Of a DNA stretch of 64,000 bases, positions 56,194 to 64,000 are shown piece after piece. The translations under genes and the position numbers were made by a program. This DNA is from Sinorhizobium sp. BG8. Its GTDB lineage: Bacteria; Pseudomonadota; Alphaproteobacteria; Rhizobiales; Rhizobiaceae. Each line of letters opens with the position of its first letter. Within the stretch, counting starts at the first letter, position 1. The notes beneath the pieces are model-generated. The model saw only the letters and a program-made list of their open reading frames with translations. It ran no database searches and had not been told where the DNA came from. The DNA lies in NCBI RefSeq assembly GCF_016864555.1, contig NZ_CP044011.1:1817501-1881500 (forward strand). The letters are read 5' to 3'.

Positions 56194-56943
56194 TCAGAGC
56201 GCGCTCGATTCCAGCGAGGGAAGGGCGGCTTCGGGCACGTGAAGGCCGCATTCGCGTTTCTCGTCGTTCTCCCACCACCAGCGGCCGGCCCGCTCGGGCT
56301 CGCCCGGCTTGATGGCGCGGGTGCAGGGTTCGCACCCGATCGAGGGATAACCGCGGGCATGAAGCGGGTTGACCGGAACCGCATTCTCCTCGACGTAGGC
56401 CTTCAGGGTCTCGATGTCCCAGTCGGCGAGAACGTTGATCTTGATCAGGTTCCGTTCGGCATCGAATTCCGCGAACGGTGTTTCCGCACGGTTGCCCGAC
56501 TGGCCGCGACGAAGGCCGGTGATCCAGAAGGATGCCCCTTCGAGTGCGCGCGCAAGCGGCTTCAGCTTGCGCACGCCGCAACAGGCGTGCCGCGCTTCGA
56601 CGCTCTCGTAGAAGCCGTTCATTCCGTACTTGGCGACGTACTCGTCGATATCGTCCTTCAGCGGATGGTATCGCGTGATCGTGATGTCGTACTGGCTTTC
56701 GGTTTCGCCGATCAGATCGACGGTTTCCTTGAACAGCCGCCCGGTTTCGAGCGTCGCGACGTCTATCGGCAACCGGTGCGTACCGATTGCGGCCGTAATG
56801 ACCTGATCCTCGATGCCGAGGCTGGTGGTGAACACGGTTCGGCCGCCTAGGCTCGCTACGAGCGAAAGCCGGCCGGCGAGATCGAGGCTTGCAAGCTGAT
56901 CATCGAGGGCCTTGGCGGTCCCCTTATCGGTAATGGCAGTCAT
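56194..56943 (-). CDS. cysH: Adenylyl-sulfate (APS) reductase, iron-sulfur type
   Basis: This 249-residue enzyme reduces APS to sulfite. In addition to the ATP-PP-loop-like [12 protein letters not shown], it has the two cysteine pairs [11 protein letters not shown] (near 131-141) and GCEPCTRAI (near 218-226) that bind a [4Fe-4S] cluster. This marks it as the assimilatory APS reductase form, consistent with CysN lacking an APS kinase. The C-terminal ECGLH contains the catalytic Cys. I chose ATG 56943. It starts the cysHDN operon. Confidence 0.95.
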   Translation of the reverse strand: MTAITDKGTAKALDDQLASLDLAGRLSLVASLGGRTVFTTSLGIEDQVITAAIGTHRLPIDVATLETGRLFKETVDLIGETESQYDITITRYHPLKDDIDEYVAKYGMNGFYESVEARHACCGVRKLKPLARALEGASFWITGLRRGQSGNRAETPFAEFDAERNLIKINVLADWDIETLKAYVEENAVPVNPLHARGYPSIGCEPCTRAIKPGEPERAGRWWWENDEKRECGLHVPEAALPSLESSAL

Positions 56944-57162
56944 GATGGTGTCCTGTCTCGAAGTGGCCGGATTATTGCAGGTCACTTCCCGAGGGGACAG
57001 GAAAACGGATTTCCAATCCAAGCCGTTCAGAGCAAATATCTCCACAGCTCCGCCGTCTCAAAACAAATCGTCCCATCGGTGTGCAAAGCCCTGCGGGACC
57101 GCCCGCGGGCAGGACTGTCCACGGCTGCGCGGATGACGCGAATTTTACCGGCTTTCACCCCT

Positions 57163-57214
57163 TGTCAAAACTTGACACTGCAACTCACGTTTTATAGTTG
57201 AAGATTATATTCAA
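57163..57214 (+). promoter_or_regulatory. Promoter region with two dyads upstream of the HasA-RTX gene
   Basis: TTGACA (57172-57177) is a consensus -35. It is also the second half of the inverted repeat TGTCAA-N3-TTGACA (57163-57177). TATAGT (57193-57198) could be the -10, with a short 15-nt spacer. TTGAA (57198-57202) and TTCAA (57210-57214) form a second dyad with 7-nt spacing, overlapping the likely start of transcription. Both look like operators; the regulator is unknown. Confidence 0.5.
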
Positions 57215-57235
57215 GTTTTTGGGAAGGACTTAACG

Positions 57236-58222
57236 ATGGCCATCACGATCAAGGCCTATGACGCCAACAAGGACGGCAAGGGAATCAACTTCACGTCCTA
57301 TCTGGCGAACTACGAGAAGACATTCGTGCCCTCCGGCTACGGTTCTTTCAACAGCACCGATCCGATGGCGATGTCAGGCTCGCAGTATGCGGCCACCAAC
57401 GCCAAGGGCTACGGCGTCTTCCTCACGTCCGGCAAGAGCGAGTGGGACTACGACATCATCACCCACACGGTCAAAGGATCGCTGAACTCGGTTACCTTCG
57501 CCAATTCCATCAAGCTGAACAGCGCAACGAAGTTTACCGGTACGCTCGACCTGGAGATCTCCGGCCTCAACATCACCAAGACCGCGCTTGGCGGCGAGAT
57601 CCTCAGTGACCTGAGGGACGCTTCGACGACCAGCCTGGTCAAGGTCCTGAAGGCCAACAGCATCAATTTCACCGGCAGCACCGGATCGGATACGTTCACC
57701 GGCTACTCCAAGGCGGACAAGATCTACGGCGGGTCCGGAAACGACTTGCTGAAGGGCGGGGCAGGCAATGACACGGTCTCGGGCGACAGCGGCAACGACA
57801 AGGTCTATGGCGGCAGCGGCAACGACAAGGTCTACGGCGGCAGCGGCAATGACTACCTCTACGGTGACAGCGGCAACGACGTGCTCGATGGCGGCAGCGG
57901 CAACGACACGCTCTACGGCGGCGCCGGCAACGACAAGCTGACTGGCGGCGCCGGTAACGACAAGCTCTATGGCGGCAGCGGGTCGGATATCTTCGTCTTC
58001 GCCAAGAACAGCGGCAACGACACGATCTACGACTTCGATGCCGGTTCGGCAAAGACCGACGTGATCTGGCTCGACAAGTCCGTGCTGAAGAACTTCTCGG
58101 CCGTTCTCGACCATGCGACGGATACGCGCTCCGGCGTTGAGATCGAATACGGCAGTGCCACCATCACGCTGAAGGGCGTCGACTACGACGACCTGCACAA
58201 GAACGATTTCCTTTTCGTCTGA
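57236..58222 (+). CDS. HasA-like / RTX secreted calcium-binding protein
   Basis: This 328-residue protein has no signal peptide, as type I secreted proteins lack one. Residues 1-140 resemble the HasA haemophore: INFTSYLANYEKTF, MSGSQYAATNA, and SEWDYDIITHTVKG, with Tyr72 and His77 placed like HasA Tyr75 and His83. The HasA His32 position is not evident. RTX repeats (GGSGNDxxY-type, about 150-258) follow, then a C-terminal tail ending DFLFV, typical of type I signals. PrsD/PrsE 5 kb upstream could export it. A HasA-RTX fusion is unusual. Haem binding is inference. The ATG is 57236 with GGAAGGA upstream. Confidence 0.85.
   Translation: MAITIKAYDANKDGKGINFTSYLANYEKTFVPSGYGSFNSTDPMAMSGSQYAATNAKGYGVFLTSGKSEWDYDIITHTVKGSLNSVTFANSIKLNSATKFTGTLDLEISGLNITKTALGGEILSDLRDASTTSLVKVLKANSINFTGSTGSDTFTGYSKADKIYGGSGNDLLKGGAGNDTVSGDSGNDKVYGGSGNDKVYGGSGNDYLYGDSGNDVLDGGSGNDTLYGGAGNDKLTGGAGNDKLYGGSGSDIFVFAKNSGNDTIYDFDAGSAKTDVIWLDKSVLKNFSAVLDHATDTRSGVEIEYGSATITLKGVDYDDLHKNDFLFV
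57724..57998 (+). repeat. RTX nonapeptide-encoding tandem repeats
   Basis: Roughly 27-bp units of the form GGCGGCAGCGGCAACGACAAG recur about ten times, encoding GGxGNDxxY/L calcium-binding nonapeptides. Neighbouring units are close to identical, so this stretch is prone to recombination and to assembly collapse. Confidence 0.9.
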
Positions 58223-58248
58223 GGCATCCGGCCTTTCAGGGCGGTATC

Positions 58249-58276
58249 GGCCGGGCTTCATCAGCCCGGCCGTTTC
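58249..58276 (+). terminator. Terminator after the HasA-RTX gene
   Basis: A 9-bp GC stem (GGCCGGGCT 58249-58257 with AGCCCGGCC 58263-58271) has a 5-nt loop and is followed by GTTTC. It lies 27 nt after the RTX stop. Confidence 0.7.
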
Positions 58277-58389
58277 AGTTCGCAGGAGAGGTTTTCCTGC
58301 CTTCTTCGTTTGTATCCGCGGCGAGATTGCTCTAAAGCCGAACAAAGGGCGGCGCCTCGTCGTGGCGGCCGCGGAAGCGTTGGCATGCG

Positions 58390-58845
58390 ATGATCTCACA
58401 AAAGGCGAAATATGCGCTGCGCGCGCTTGCGGCGCTTGCGCGTGCGAACCCGGCAGAACCGATGCTGATCGGTGACATCGCCGAGCAGCAGAATATTCCC
58501 AAGAAGTTTCTCGAGCAGATCCTGCTCGACATGAAGCACCACGGCATCGTGACGAGCCGGAGAGGGAAGCAGGGCGGCTATCTGCTTCTGCGGCCGGCGG
58601 CAGGCATCACCTTCGGCGAGATCCTCAGGATGATCGACGGGCCGGTCGCGCCGCTGCCGTGTCTTTCCATAACCGCCTATCGCCGTTGTGACGATTGCGA
58701 CGGAGAGGAGGCATGCGAGATCCGCCACGTCTTTTCGCGCGTCGCCGACGCAACCCGCGCCGTGCTCTTCGGTACGACAATCGCCGATGCGATAGCCCGG
58801 GAGGATGCCGATACGGCCCGGCTGCTGGCGGCAAACGAAGCCTGA
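58390..58845 (+). CDS. Rrf2 family regulator with a four-cysteine cluster
   Basis: This 151-residue winged-helix regulator has the Rrf2 N-terminus (MISQKAKYALRALAAL, EQQNIPKKFLEQILLDMKHHGIV, RGKQGGYLL). It then has four cysteines at about 91, 100, 103 and 109 (PCLSITAYRRCDDCDGEEAC). Rrf2 proteins such as IscR, NsrR and RirA use three cysteines to hold an iron-sulfur cluster; the four here suggest a related sensor. It lies between the RTX gene and the sulfate transporter operon, so it is a good candidate regulator of sulfate uptake; this is inference. The start is ATG 58390. Confidence 0.88.
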   Translation: MISQKAKYALRALAALARANPAEPMLIGDIAEQQNIPKKFLEQILLDMKHHGIVTSRRGKQGGYLLLRPAAGITFGEILRMIDGPVAPLPCLSITAYRRCDDCDGEEACEIRHVFSRVADATRAVLFGTTIADAIAREDADTARLLAANEA

Positions 58846-59042
58846 GTAACGGCCGAAAGCCCGTCTCCGGCGCTCCGATTTGCCGCCCCGGCTGCCACTT
58901 TCCACCCTCCGGCGCTGAAACAGAATCCTCACCCGGCGCCGGATTCGAAAACGCTCCATTTTGCCCGGGCGGGCTATTTCCAGAACCAATTTGCGCTACA
59001 ATCCGGCTCGCGGAATGACTTTTGCGTTCACCTCTTTGATTG

Positions 59043-59070
59043 TTGACTAACCCTAGTAAGTCGATAGAGT
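59043..59070 (+). promoter_or_regulatory. Promoter and operator upstream of the sulfate transporter operon
   Basis: TTGACT (59043-59048) and TAGAGT (59065-59070), with a 16-nt spacer, form a sigma70-like promoter. Overlapping it is an 18-bp dyad GACT-A-AC-CCTA-GT-A-AGTC (59045-59062). The dyad would block or recruit polymerase, and the Rrf2 regulator encoded just upstream is the likeliest binder. Confidence 0.5.
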
Positions 59071-59100
59071 TAAGCCACTGAGAACAGGGGAGTGACAAAA

Positions 59101-60126
59101 ATGTCGATGTTTTCCAGAAGCTTAAGCGTAGCGGCCCTGAGTATTGGCCTGACGTTTAGCGGGCTCACGGGAGCCTGGGCGCAGACCGCCCTTCTTAACG
59201 TGTCCTATGATCCAACACGCGAACTCTACAAGGACTATAACCAGGCCTTCGCTGCGCACTGGAAGAAGGAGACCGGCGAAGACGTGACGATTCAGCAGTC
59301 GCACGGCGGTTCCGGCAAGCAGGCCCGCTCCGTCATCGACGGCCTGGAGGCCGACGTCGTGACGCTTGCTCTCGAAAGCGACATCAACGCGATCGCCGAC
59401 AAGACGGGCAAGATCGCCAAGGATTGGCGGGCCCGTCTGCCGAACAACTCCTCGCCTTACACCTCCACGATCGTCTTCCTGGTCCGCAAGGGCAACCCGA
59501 AGGGCATCCAGAACTGGGGCGATCTGGTGAAGGGCGACGTGCAGATCGTCACCCCGAACCCCAAGACATCAGGCGGCGCCCGCTGGAACTACCTCGCAGC
59601 CTGGGCCTGGGCCAACCAGGAGTTCGGCGGCGATCAGGATAAGATCAAGGCTTACATTTCCGAGCTCTACAAGCGCGCGCCTGTTCTCGATACCGGCGCT
59701 CGCGGCTCGACGGTAACCTTCGCGCAGCGCCAGATCGGCGACGTGCTTCTCGCATGGGAGAACGAGGCCTATCTGGCCGGCGAGGAATTCGGCAAGGATT
59801 CCTTCGACATCATCGTTCCGCCGATCTCGATCCTCGCGGAGCCGCCGGTTGCGGTTGTTGACGGCAATGTCGACGCCAAGGGTACCCGGAAGGTTGCGGA
59901 AGCCTACCTGCAGTATCTCTATTCCGAGGAAGGGCAGAATATCGCTGCAAAGCACTTCTACCGCCCGTCCAAGCCTGAGCTTGTAAAGTCGGAGTTGCTC
60001 AAGCAGCTTCCCGATATTAAGCTGGTCACGATCGACGATCCGATTTTCGGCGGATGGGCCAAGGCACAGCCGGAGCATTTCGGCGACGGTGGGATCTTCG
60101 ATCAGATCTACAAGCCGGGGAACTGA
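59101..60126 (+). CDS. sbp: Sulfate ABC transporter, periplasmic sulfate-binding protein
   Basis: This 341-residue protein has a signal peptide (about 1-28) and the sulfate/thiosulfate-binding fold: [76 protein letters not shown], and [14 protein letters not shown] near the ligand site. It delivers sulfate to CysTWA. The start is ATG 59101 (GGGGAG 8 nt upstream). It is the first gene of the four-gene uptake operon. Confidence 0.96.
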   Translation: MSMFSRSLSVAALSIGLTFSGLTGAWAQTALLNVSYDPTRELYKDYNQAFAAHWKKETGEDVTIQQSHGGSGKQARSVIDGLEADVVTLALESDINAIADKTGKIAKDWRARLPNNSSPYTSTIVFLVRKGNPKGIQNWGDLVKGDVQIVTPNPKTSGGARWNYLAAWAWANQEFGGDQDKIKAYISELYKRAPVLDTGARGSTVTFAQRQIGDVLLAWENEAYLAGEEFGKDSFDIIVPPISILAEPPVAVVDGNVDAKGTRKVAEAYLQYLYSEEGQNIAAKHFYRPSKPELVKSELLKQLPDIKLVTIDDPIFGGWAKAQPEHFGDGGIFDQIYKPGN

Positions 60127-60130
60127 TAAT

Positions 60131-60991
60131 TTGACATCCACTTCTGCTTTTGCAGGGTGGCGGATCAAGAGGCCAAGTGTCATTCCAGGCTTTGGATTGA
60201 CGCTTGGCTTTTCGCTCGCCTACCTGACGCTTATCATTCTCATTCCTCTTTCGGGCCTTGTCTGGAGGTCCGCTTCCCTTTCAGCAAGTGAGTTCATGGC
60301 GATCCTGACCGATCCGCGCACCATCAAGGCGCTCGAGGTCAGTTTCGGCACGGCCTTCCTCGCCGCGCTGATCAACGTCGTGTTCGGCGTGCTCGTCGCC
60401 TGGGTCGTGGTGCGCTACGAATTTCCGGGCCGGCGCCTGCTTGACGCCGTTGTCGATCTGCCCTTTGCGCTGCCGACGGCGGTTGCCGGCATCTCGCTTG
60501 CCGCGCTCTATGCACCGAACGGCTGGGTGGGCAGCATTCTGGCGCTTGTCGGCATCAAGGTCGCCTTCAATCCCGTCGGCATCGTCGTCGCCCTGGTCTT
60601 CGTGGGGCTGCCCTTCGTGGTCAGGACGGTGCAGCCGGTCATGGAAGAAATCGACAAGGAGGTGGAGGAAGCCGCCGCCACTCTCGGAGCCACGCGGTTC
60701 CAGACGGTGAGCAGGGTTCTCCTTCCCGGGCTCGCCCCGGCGATCCTCACCGGCTTCGCCCTGGCTTTCGCTCGTGGCGTCGGCGAGTACGGCTCCGTCA
60801 TCTTCATCGCGGGCAATATCCCCTATGTCTCGGAGATTGCGCCGCTGCTGATCGTGATCCGCTTGGAGGAATTCAACTATGCGGCCGCGACAGCCATTGC
60901 CACGATCATGCTTGCACTTGCCTTCGTCATGCTTCTTCTGATCAATCTCATACAGGCGTGGAGCCGGCGGAGGTATGGTCATGGCGCGTAA
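60131..60991 (+). CDS. cysT: Sulfate ABC transporter permease CysT (CysU)
   Basis: This 286-residue inner-membrane permease has six helices and the EAA-type loop [28 protein letters not shown] (about 179-206) that contacts CysA. It pairs with CysW to form the sulfate channel. The start is TTG 60131, with GGGGA 9 nt upstream; no ATG fits in this frame. It is 4 nt after the sbp stop and overlaps cysW by 11 nt. Confidence 0.94.
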   Translation: MTSTSAFAGWRIKRPSVIPGFGLTLGFSLAYLTLIILIPLSGLVWRSASLSASEFMAILTDPRTIKALEVSFGTAFLAALINVVFGVLVAWVVVRYEFPGRRLLDAVVDLPFALPTAVAGISLAALYAPNGWVGSILALVGIKVAFNPVGIVVALVFVGLPFVVRTVQPVMEEIDKEVEEAAATLGATRFQTVSRVLLPGLAPAILTGFALAFARGVGEYGSVIFIAGNIPYVSEIAPLLIVIRLEEFNYAAATAIATIMLALAFVMLLLINLIQAWSRRRYGHGA

Positions 60992-61847
60992 TGCACGAAC
61001 CAAGCGGCCATCGTCACCCACGACGGAGACCGCATTCGCCCGCGGCACGATCATGGTGATCGTGCTTCTCTTCCTAGGCCTTTTTCTGCTGCTGCCGTTG
61101 CTGGCGGTGTTCGTCGAGGCGTTTCGAAAGGGCGCTGGCGAGTTTATCGCCGCGCTCCTGGAACCCGATGCGGTTGCGGCCATTCGCCTGACGCTGCTTG
61201 TCGCCGCGATCGCCGTTCCGCTGAACCTCATCTTCGGCATCAGCGCGGCATGGGCGATCGCCAAGTTCGAGTTCAAGGGCAAGTCATTCCTGACGACGCT
61301 GATCGACCTGCCGTTCTCCGTCTCGCCGGTCATTTCGGGACTTGTCTATGTCCTGCTCTTCGGCATGGGGGGAACGCTTGGTCCCTGGCTCAAGAGCTAT
61401 GGCATCGAGATCCTCTTTGCCGTTCCCGGCATTGTGCTGGCAACGGTCTTCGTCACCTTCCCCTTCGTCGCGCGCGAGCTCATTCCACTGATGGAGGACC
61501 AGGGCACGGGGGACGAGGAGGCCGCGCTTTCTCTCGGCGCCAGCGGCTTGCAGACGTTCTGGTTCGTGACGCTTCCCAATATTAAGTGGGGGCTTCTCTA
61601 CGGCGTCCTGCTCTGCAACGCCCGTGCCATGGGTGAGTTCGGGGCCGTTTCGGTGGTGTCCGGCCACATTCGCGGTCTGACCAACACCATGCCGCTGCAT
61701 GTCGAGATTCTCTACAACGAGTACAACATGGTCGCCGCCTTCTCGGTCGCATCCCTGCTTGCCTTGCTTGCACTGGTTACGCTTGCGCTGAAGACGGTCC
61801 TCGAATTGCGGTTTGGCGCGGAAATCGCCGCTGGCCGCAAACACTGA
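60981..61847 (+). CDS. cysW: Sulfate ABC transporter permease CysW
   Basis: This 288-residue second permease has about six helices and the EAA loop [27 protein letters not shown]. The blocks [21 protein letters not shown]-like ([19 protein letters not shown]) and [35 protein letters not shown] are CysW-specific. The start is ATG 60981 with GGAGG 7 nt upstream; ATG 60975 is closer. It overlaps the cysT stop. Confidence 0.94.
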   Translation: MARNARTKRPSSPTTETAFARGTIMVIVLLFLGLFLLLPLLAVFVEAFRKGAGEFIAALLEPDAVAAIRLTLLVAAIAVPLNLIFGISAAWAIAKFEFKGKSFLTTLIDLPFSVSPVISGLVYVLLFGMGGTLGPWLKSYGIEILFAVPGIVLATVFVTFPFVARELIPLMEDQGTGDEEAALSLGASGLQTFWFVTLPNIKWGLLYGVLLCNARAMGEFGAVSVVSGHIRGLTNTMPLHVEILYNEYNMVAAFSVASLLALLALVTLALKTVLELRFGAEIAAGRKH

Positions 61848-61861
61848 AAGGCATCTCATAT

Positions 61862-62893
61862 ATGGAAGTCAGGGTTTCCCACATACGCAAGGAATTCGAC
61901 CGGTATCCGGCCTTGCACGACGTCTCGCTGTCGATCCGTTCGGGCGAGCTGATCGCGCTGCTCGGGCCGTCGGGTTCCGGCAAGACGACGCTGCTGCGGC
62001 TGATCGCCGGCCTGGAGCAGCCGACCTCCGGGGAGATTTTCTTCGGCGACGAGGATGCGTCGTTCAAGACGGTGCAGGAGCGGCACGTCGGCTTCGTGTT
62101 CCAGCACTATGCACTTTTCCGCCACATGACGGTTGCCGACAACATCGGCTTCGGCCTGCGTGTCCGACCCCATGCCCAGCGCCCGCCGAAGACCGAGATC
62201 CGCAAGCGCGTGTCCGAACTCCTTGAGATGGTGCAGCTAGGCGGCCTCGAAAAGCGCTATCCGAACCAGCTCTCCGGCGGCCAGCGCCAGCGTGTGGCCC
62301 TTGCTCGTGCCATGGCGATCGAGCCCAAGGTGCTGCTCCTCGACGAACCCTTCGGTGCGCTCGACGCAAAGGTTCGAAAGGAGCTTCGCCGCTGGCTCAG
62401 GGAATTCCACGACCGGACCGGCCATACGACCGTGTTCGTGACCCACGACCAGGAAGAGGCGCTGGAGCTCGCCGACCGCGTGGTGGTGATGAGCCAGGGG
62501 GCGATCGAGCAGGTCGGCTCCTCCGACGATGTCTACGACCGTCCGAACTCGCCCTTCGTCTTTTCGTTCATCGGCGACAGTGCCAGCCTTCCGGTGACCA
62601 TTTCCGGCGGCATGCTGAAGTTCCGCGGCCAGGACATCGGCATTCCCGCGCAGGGCGAGGGTGCGGCGACCCTGTTCTTTCGCCCGCAGGACGTGGTTCT
62701 CGCTTCCGAGGGACCGGCACTCTGTGGCGTGGTCTCGACCAGCCGCCGGCTGGCCGGGACCCGTATCGCGGATCTCGATATAGACAAGGGGGGCGAGTCC
62801 CACCACGTCGAGATCGAGGTCCCGCTGGAGGCCAACTCCCAGCCGGGCTCCGAGATCCGCTTCCGCCCGACGCGCTGGAAAGTGTTCTCGTAA
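61862..62893 (+). CDS. cysA: Sulfate ABC transporter ATP-binding protein CysA
   Basis: This 343-residue ATPase energises sulfate import. Walker [16 protein letters not shown] (about 34-48), signature [16 protein letters not shown] (about 136-151), Walker [16 protein letters not shown] and H-loop [12 protein letters not shown] are intact. A C-terminal TOBE-like regulatory extension (about 240-343) is present. The start is ATG 61862. It is the last gene of sbp-cysTWA. Confidence 0.96.
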   Translation: MEVRVSHIRKEFDRYPALHDVSLSIRSGELIALLGPSGSGKTTLLRLIAGLEQPTSGEIFFGDEDASFKTVQERHVGFVFQHYALFRHMTVADNIGFGLRVRPHAQRPPKTEIRKRVSELLEMVQLGGLEKRYPNQLSGGQRQRVALARAMAIEPKVLLLDEPFGALDAKVRKELRRWLREFHDRTGHTTVFVTHDQEEALELADRVVVMSQGAIEQVGSSDDVYDRPNSPFVFSFIGDSASLPVTISGGMLKFRGQDIGIPAQGEGAATLFFRPQDVVLASEGPALCGVVSTSRRLAGTRIADLDIDKGGESHHVEIEVPLEANSQPGSEIRFRPTRWKVFS

Positions 62894-62999
62894 GCGTCCG
62901 GTTTCGGGATCAAGGCGTCTTCAAGCATTCTTGAACGGAGCGGACGCTGAGGCCGTGTATCCTGTCCTCTCGTTGTGAGCGAGAGGAAAGGAACCAGAC

Positions 63000-63383
63000 A
63001 TGGCCCGCATCCTGACGACGACCTGTGCCGCTGCCCTTGCGGGCGTTCTTGTCGCCGGCACTGCGTTTGCCCACCACGGCTGGTCCTGGGCCGAGGAGGA
63101 GCAGACCGAGCTTACCGGAATTATCCGCTCCGTGGAGATTTCGCCGCCCCATCCGCGCCTCGAAGTGGAGACCGCCTCCGATGGCCTCTGGCGCGTCGAG
63201 CTCGGCAATCCGCGACAGACCGCGCGCTCCGGCTTCGTCGAAGGGTCGGCCAAGCCGGGCGACGAAATCGTCGTTCTCGGAAACCGGTCGCTCGACAAGA
63301 ACGAGAAGCGCATGAAGGCGGTCCGCATCACCGTCGCCGGCAAGGTCTTCGACATCTATCCCGAGCGGATCCGGATGAACTGA
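63000..63383 (+). CDS. DUF6152 family periplasmic protein
   Basis: This 127-residue protein has a Sec signal (LTTTCAAALAGVLVAGTAFA, cleavage before HHGWSW) and a small beta-rich domain (WAEEEQTELTGIIRSVEISPPHPRLEVE, LGNPRQTARSGFVEGSAKPGDEIVVLGNR). The mature N-terminus HHGWSW is typical of DUF6152, whose function is unknown; the two histidines at the start could bind metal. The start is ATG 63000. It is followed 10 nt later by a small membrane protein, which may be co-expressed. Confidence 0.78.
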   Translation: MARILTTTCAAALAGVLVAGTAFAHHGWSWAEEEQTELTGIIRSVEISPPHPRLEVETASDGLWRVELGNPRQTARSGFVEGSAKPGDEIVVLGNRSLDKNEKRMKAVRITVAGKVFDIYPERIRMN

Positions 63384-63393
63384 CGGAGCGAGC

Positions 63394-63864
63394 ATGGACG
63401 TTCTGGCATGGCTCTCTGCCTCGCCGCTTGCGGCCGCCCTGAGGGCATCCGGCACGCTCTACCTGTTCGTGAATGCCGCTCATATCCTATCGATCGGCCT
63501 GCTTGTCGGGGCGATCCTGCCGCTGGACCTGAAGATGATCGGCCTCATCCGCTCAGCTCCGCTCGAGGTCGTCGGACCATTCCTGTCGCGTGTCGCTGCG
63601 ACGGGCCTTGCGCTGGCGATCGTGACCGGCCTTTGCCTCTTCTCCGTCAAGCCGGCGGAGTACGCGGCCAATCCGGCCTTTCTCGTCAAGCTGTCGTTGC
63701 TGGCTTTCGGCATAGCCAACGCCCTCGCCACGCGGCTGAACGGCCGGTGGCGGCAGGCAATCGCGAGCGGCTATGCATCCGCGCGCCTGCGCGTGCAGGC
63801 GTTCCTGTCACTGGTGGTCTGGATCGGCACCGTGGTGGCAGGCCGCTGGATCGGCTTTCTCTGA
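63394..63864 (+). CDS. Small membrane protein, DUF2214/DUF6644-like
   Basis: This 156-residue protein has about four transmembrane helices (LYLFVNAAHILSIGLLVGAILPLDLKM, LSRVAATGLALAIVTGLCLF, AFLVKLSLLAFGIANALA, AFLSLVVWIGTVVAGRWIGFL). The His in NAAHIL in the first helix is typical of this small group and of haem-binding membrane proteins, but no function is known. The start is ATG 63394, 10 nt after the DUF6152 stop. Confidence 0.75.
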   Translation: MDVLAWLSASPLAAALRASGTLYLFVNAAHILSIGLLVGAILPLDLKMIGLIRSAPLEVVGPFLSRVAATGLALAIVTGLCLFSVKPAEYAANPAFLVKLSLLAFGIANALATRLNGRWRQAIASGYASARLRVQAFLSLVVWIGTVVAGRWIGFL

Positions 63865-63896
63865 ACCCGTCTCCCGCACCTATGTCGCTGCGAGGC

Positions 63897-64000
63897 CTAT
63901 GACACCAGGCGATATCCCGGAACGCGTCGCGATCCTCCGTATAATCCATCCGCGCTGAGCACCTTGCCTTCACGCATGCCTTCGCACCGGCTCCGGTGAT
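63897..64000 (-). CDS. Possible C-terminal end of a gene running off the window
   Basis: On the minus strand a frame is open from the window edge to a TAG at 63897-63899 and would end in a sequence finishing VPGYRLVS. It is only about 34 codons with no recognisable motif, so it may be chance. The overlapping frame shows no better alternative. Confidence 0.2.
   Translation of the reverse strand, partial: HRSRCEGMREGKVLSADGLYGGSRRVPGYRLVS

Noticed and set aside
57068-57125. Leader hairpin or riboswitch upstream of cysH
   Set aside because: GC-rich partial complementarity is present near 57090-57120, but no known sulfur riboswitch (SAM-II core) could be recognised.
57724-57998. CRISPR-like regular repeats
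   Set aside because: The ~27-bp units are in frame and encode GGxGNDxx nonapeptides, without distinct spacers, so this is an RTX block.
57374-58399. 341-codon minus-strand frame over the HasA-RTX gene
   Set aside because: Its Val/Ala/Arg-rich repeats simply mirror the RTX repeat on the other strand.

Overview
The window is high-GC DNA with the coding density, gene order and codon use of an alphaproteobacterial chromosome, most likely Rhizobiaceae (Rhizobium, Sinorhizobium, Shinella or Ciceribacter-like). Supporting signs are the ctaE-DUF983-SURF1-ispH-thrB-rnhA order, a CcrM-type GANTC methylase, thrC next to an M16 peptidase, pyruvate phosphate dikinase, rhizobial-type flagellin ends, PrsD/PrsE-like type I secretion, and the APS-reductase form of sulfate assimilation. 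The lineage is inferred from gene content; no 16S rRNA is present.

Layout. 0-4.4 kb: end of cytochrome oxidase subunit III with a strong terminator, then DUF983, SURF1, DUF1304, ispH, thrB and rnhA, all on +. 4.6-7.6 kb: an MFS transporter with a divergent LysR regulator, then a peroxiredoxin. 7.6-14.5 kb: DsbD-N protein, YqgE (frameshifted), a zinc-ribbon metallopeptidase, a membrane PAS/GGDEF/EAL protein and a GNAT. 14.6-20.6 kb: M16 peptidase (frameshifted), thrC, a lipoprotein, a HAD phosphatase, and an ArsR repressor divergent from a NIPSNAP/ABM pair. 20.8-29.0 kb: ccrM, HAD, mutY, DUF721, a DsbA lipoprotein and smc. 29-33.5 kb: accessory island with a secreted caspase/peptidoglycan-binding/C-type-lectin protein (frameshifted), a 48-aa membrane protein and a large SGNH hydrolase. 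33.6-39.4 kb: ppdK, small envelope proteins, DUF1499, an MBL hydrolase and a cupin. 39.7-48.4 kb: tRNA-Gln, an isolated oversized flagellin, small secreted proteins, methyltransferase, YbaK, DUF3095, EamA, a phosphatase and tRNA-Pro. 48.5-53.6 kb: MgtC, PrsD/PrsE type I secretion and LysE. 53.7-62.9 kb: sulfate assimilation (cysHDN on -; Rrf2 regulator and sbp-cysTWA on +) interrupted by a HasA-like/RTX secreted protein. 63-64 kb: two small envelope proteins.

How the genes work together. The sulfate genes form an uptake-to-sulfite module: Sbp-CysTWA imports sulfate, CysDN makes APS, and CysH (iron-sulfur APS reductase type) reduces it, which fits the absence of a fused APS kinase on CysN. PrsD/PrsE would need an outer-membrane TolC from elsewhere and could export the RTX protein encoded 5 kb away. 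The most unusual loci are the caspase-lectin/SGNH island and the HasA-RTX fusion.

A caution on sequence quality: three otherwise well-formed genes (yqgE, the M16 peptidase, the caspase) are each broken by a single missing base in a short G/C run. This pattern looks more like consensus error than gene decay.
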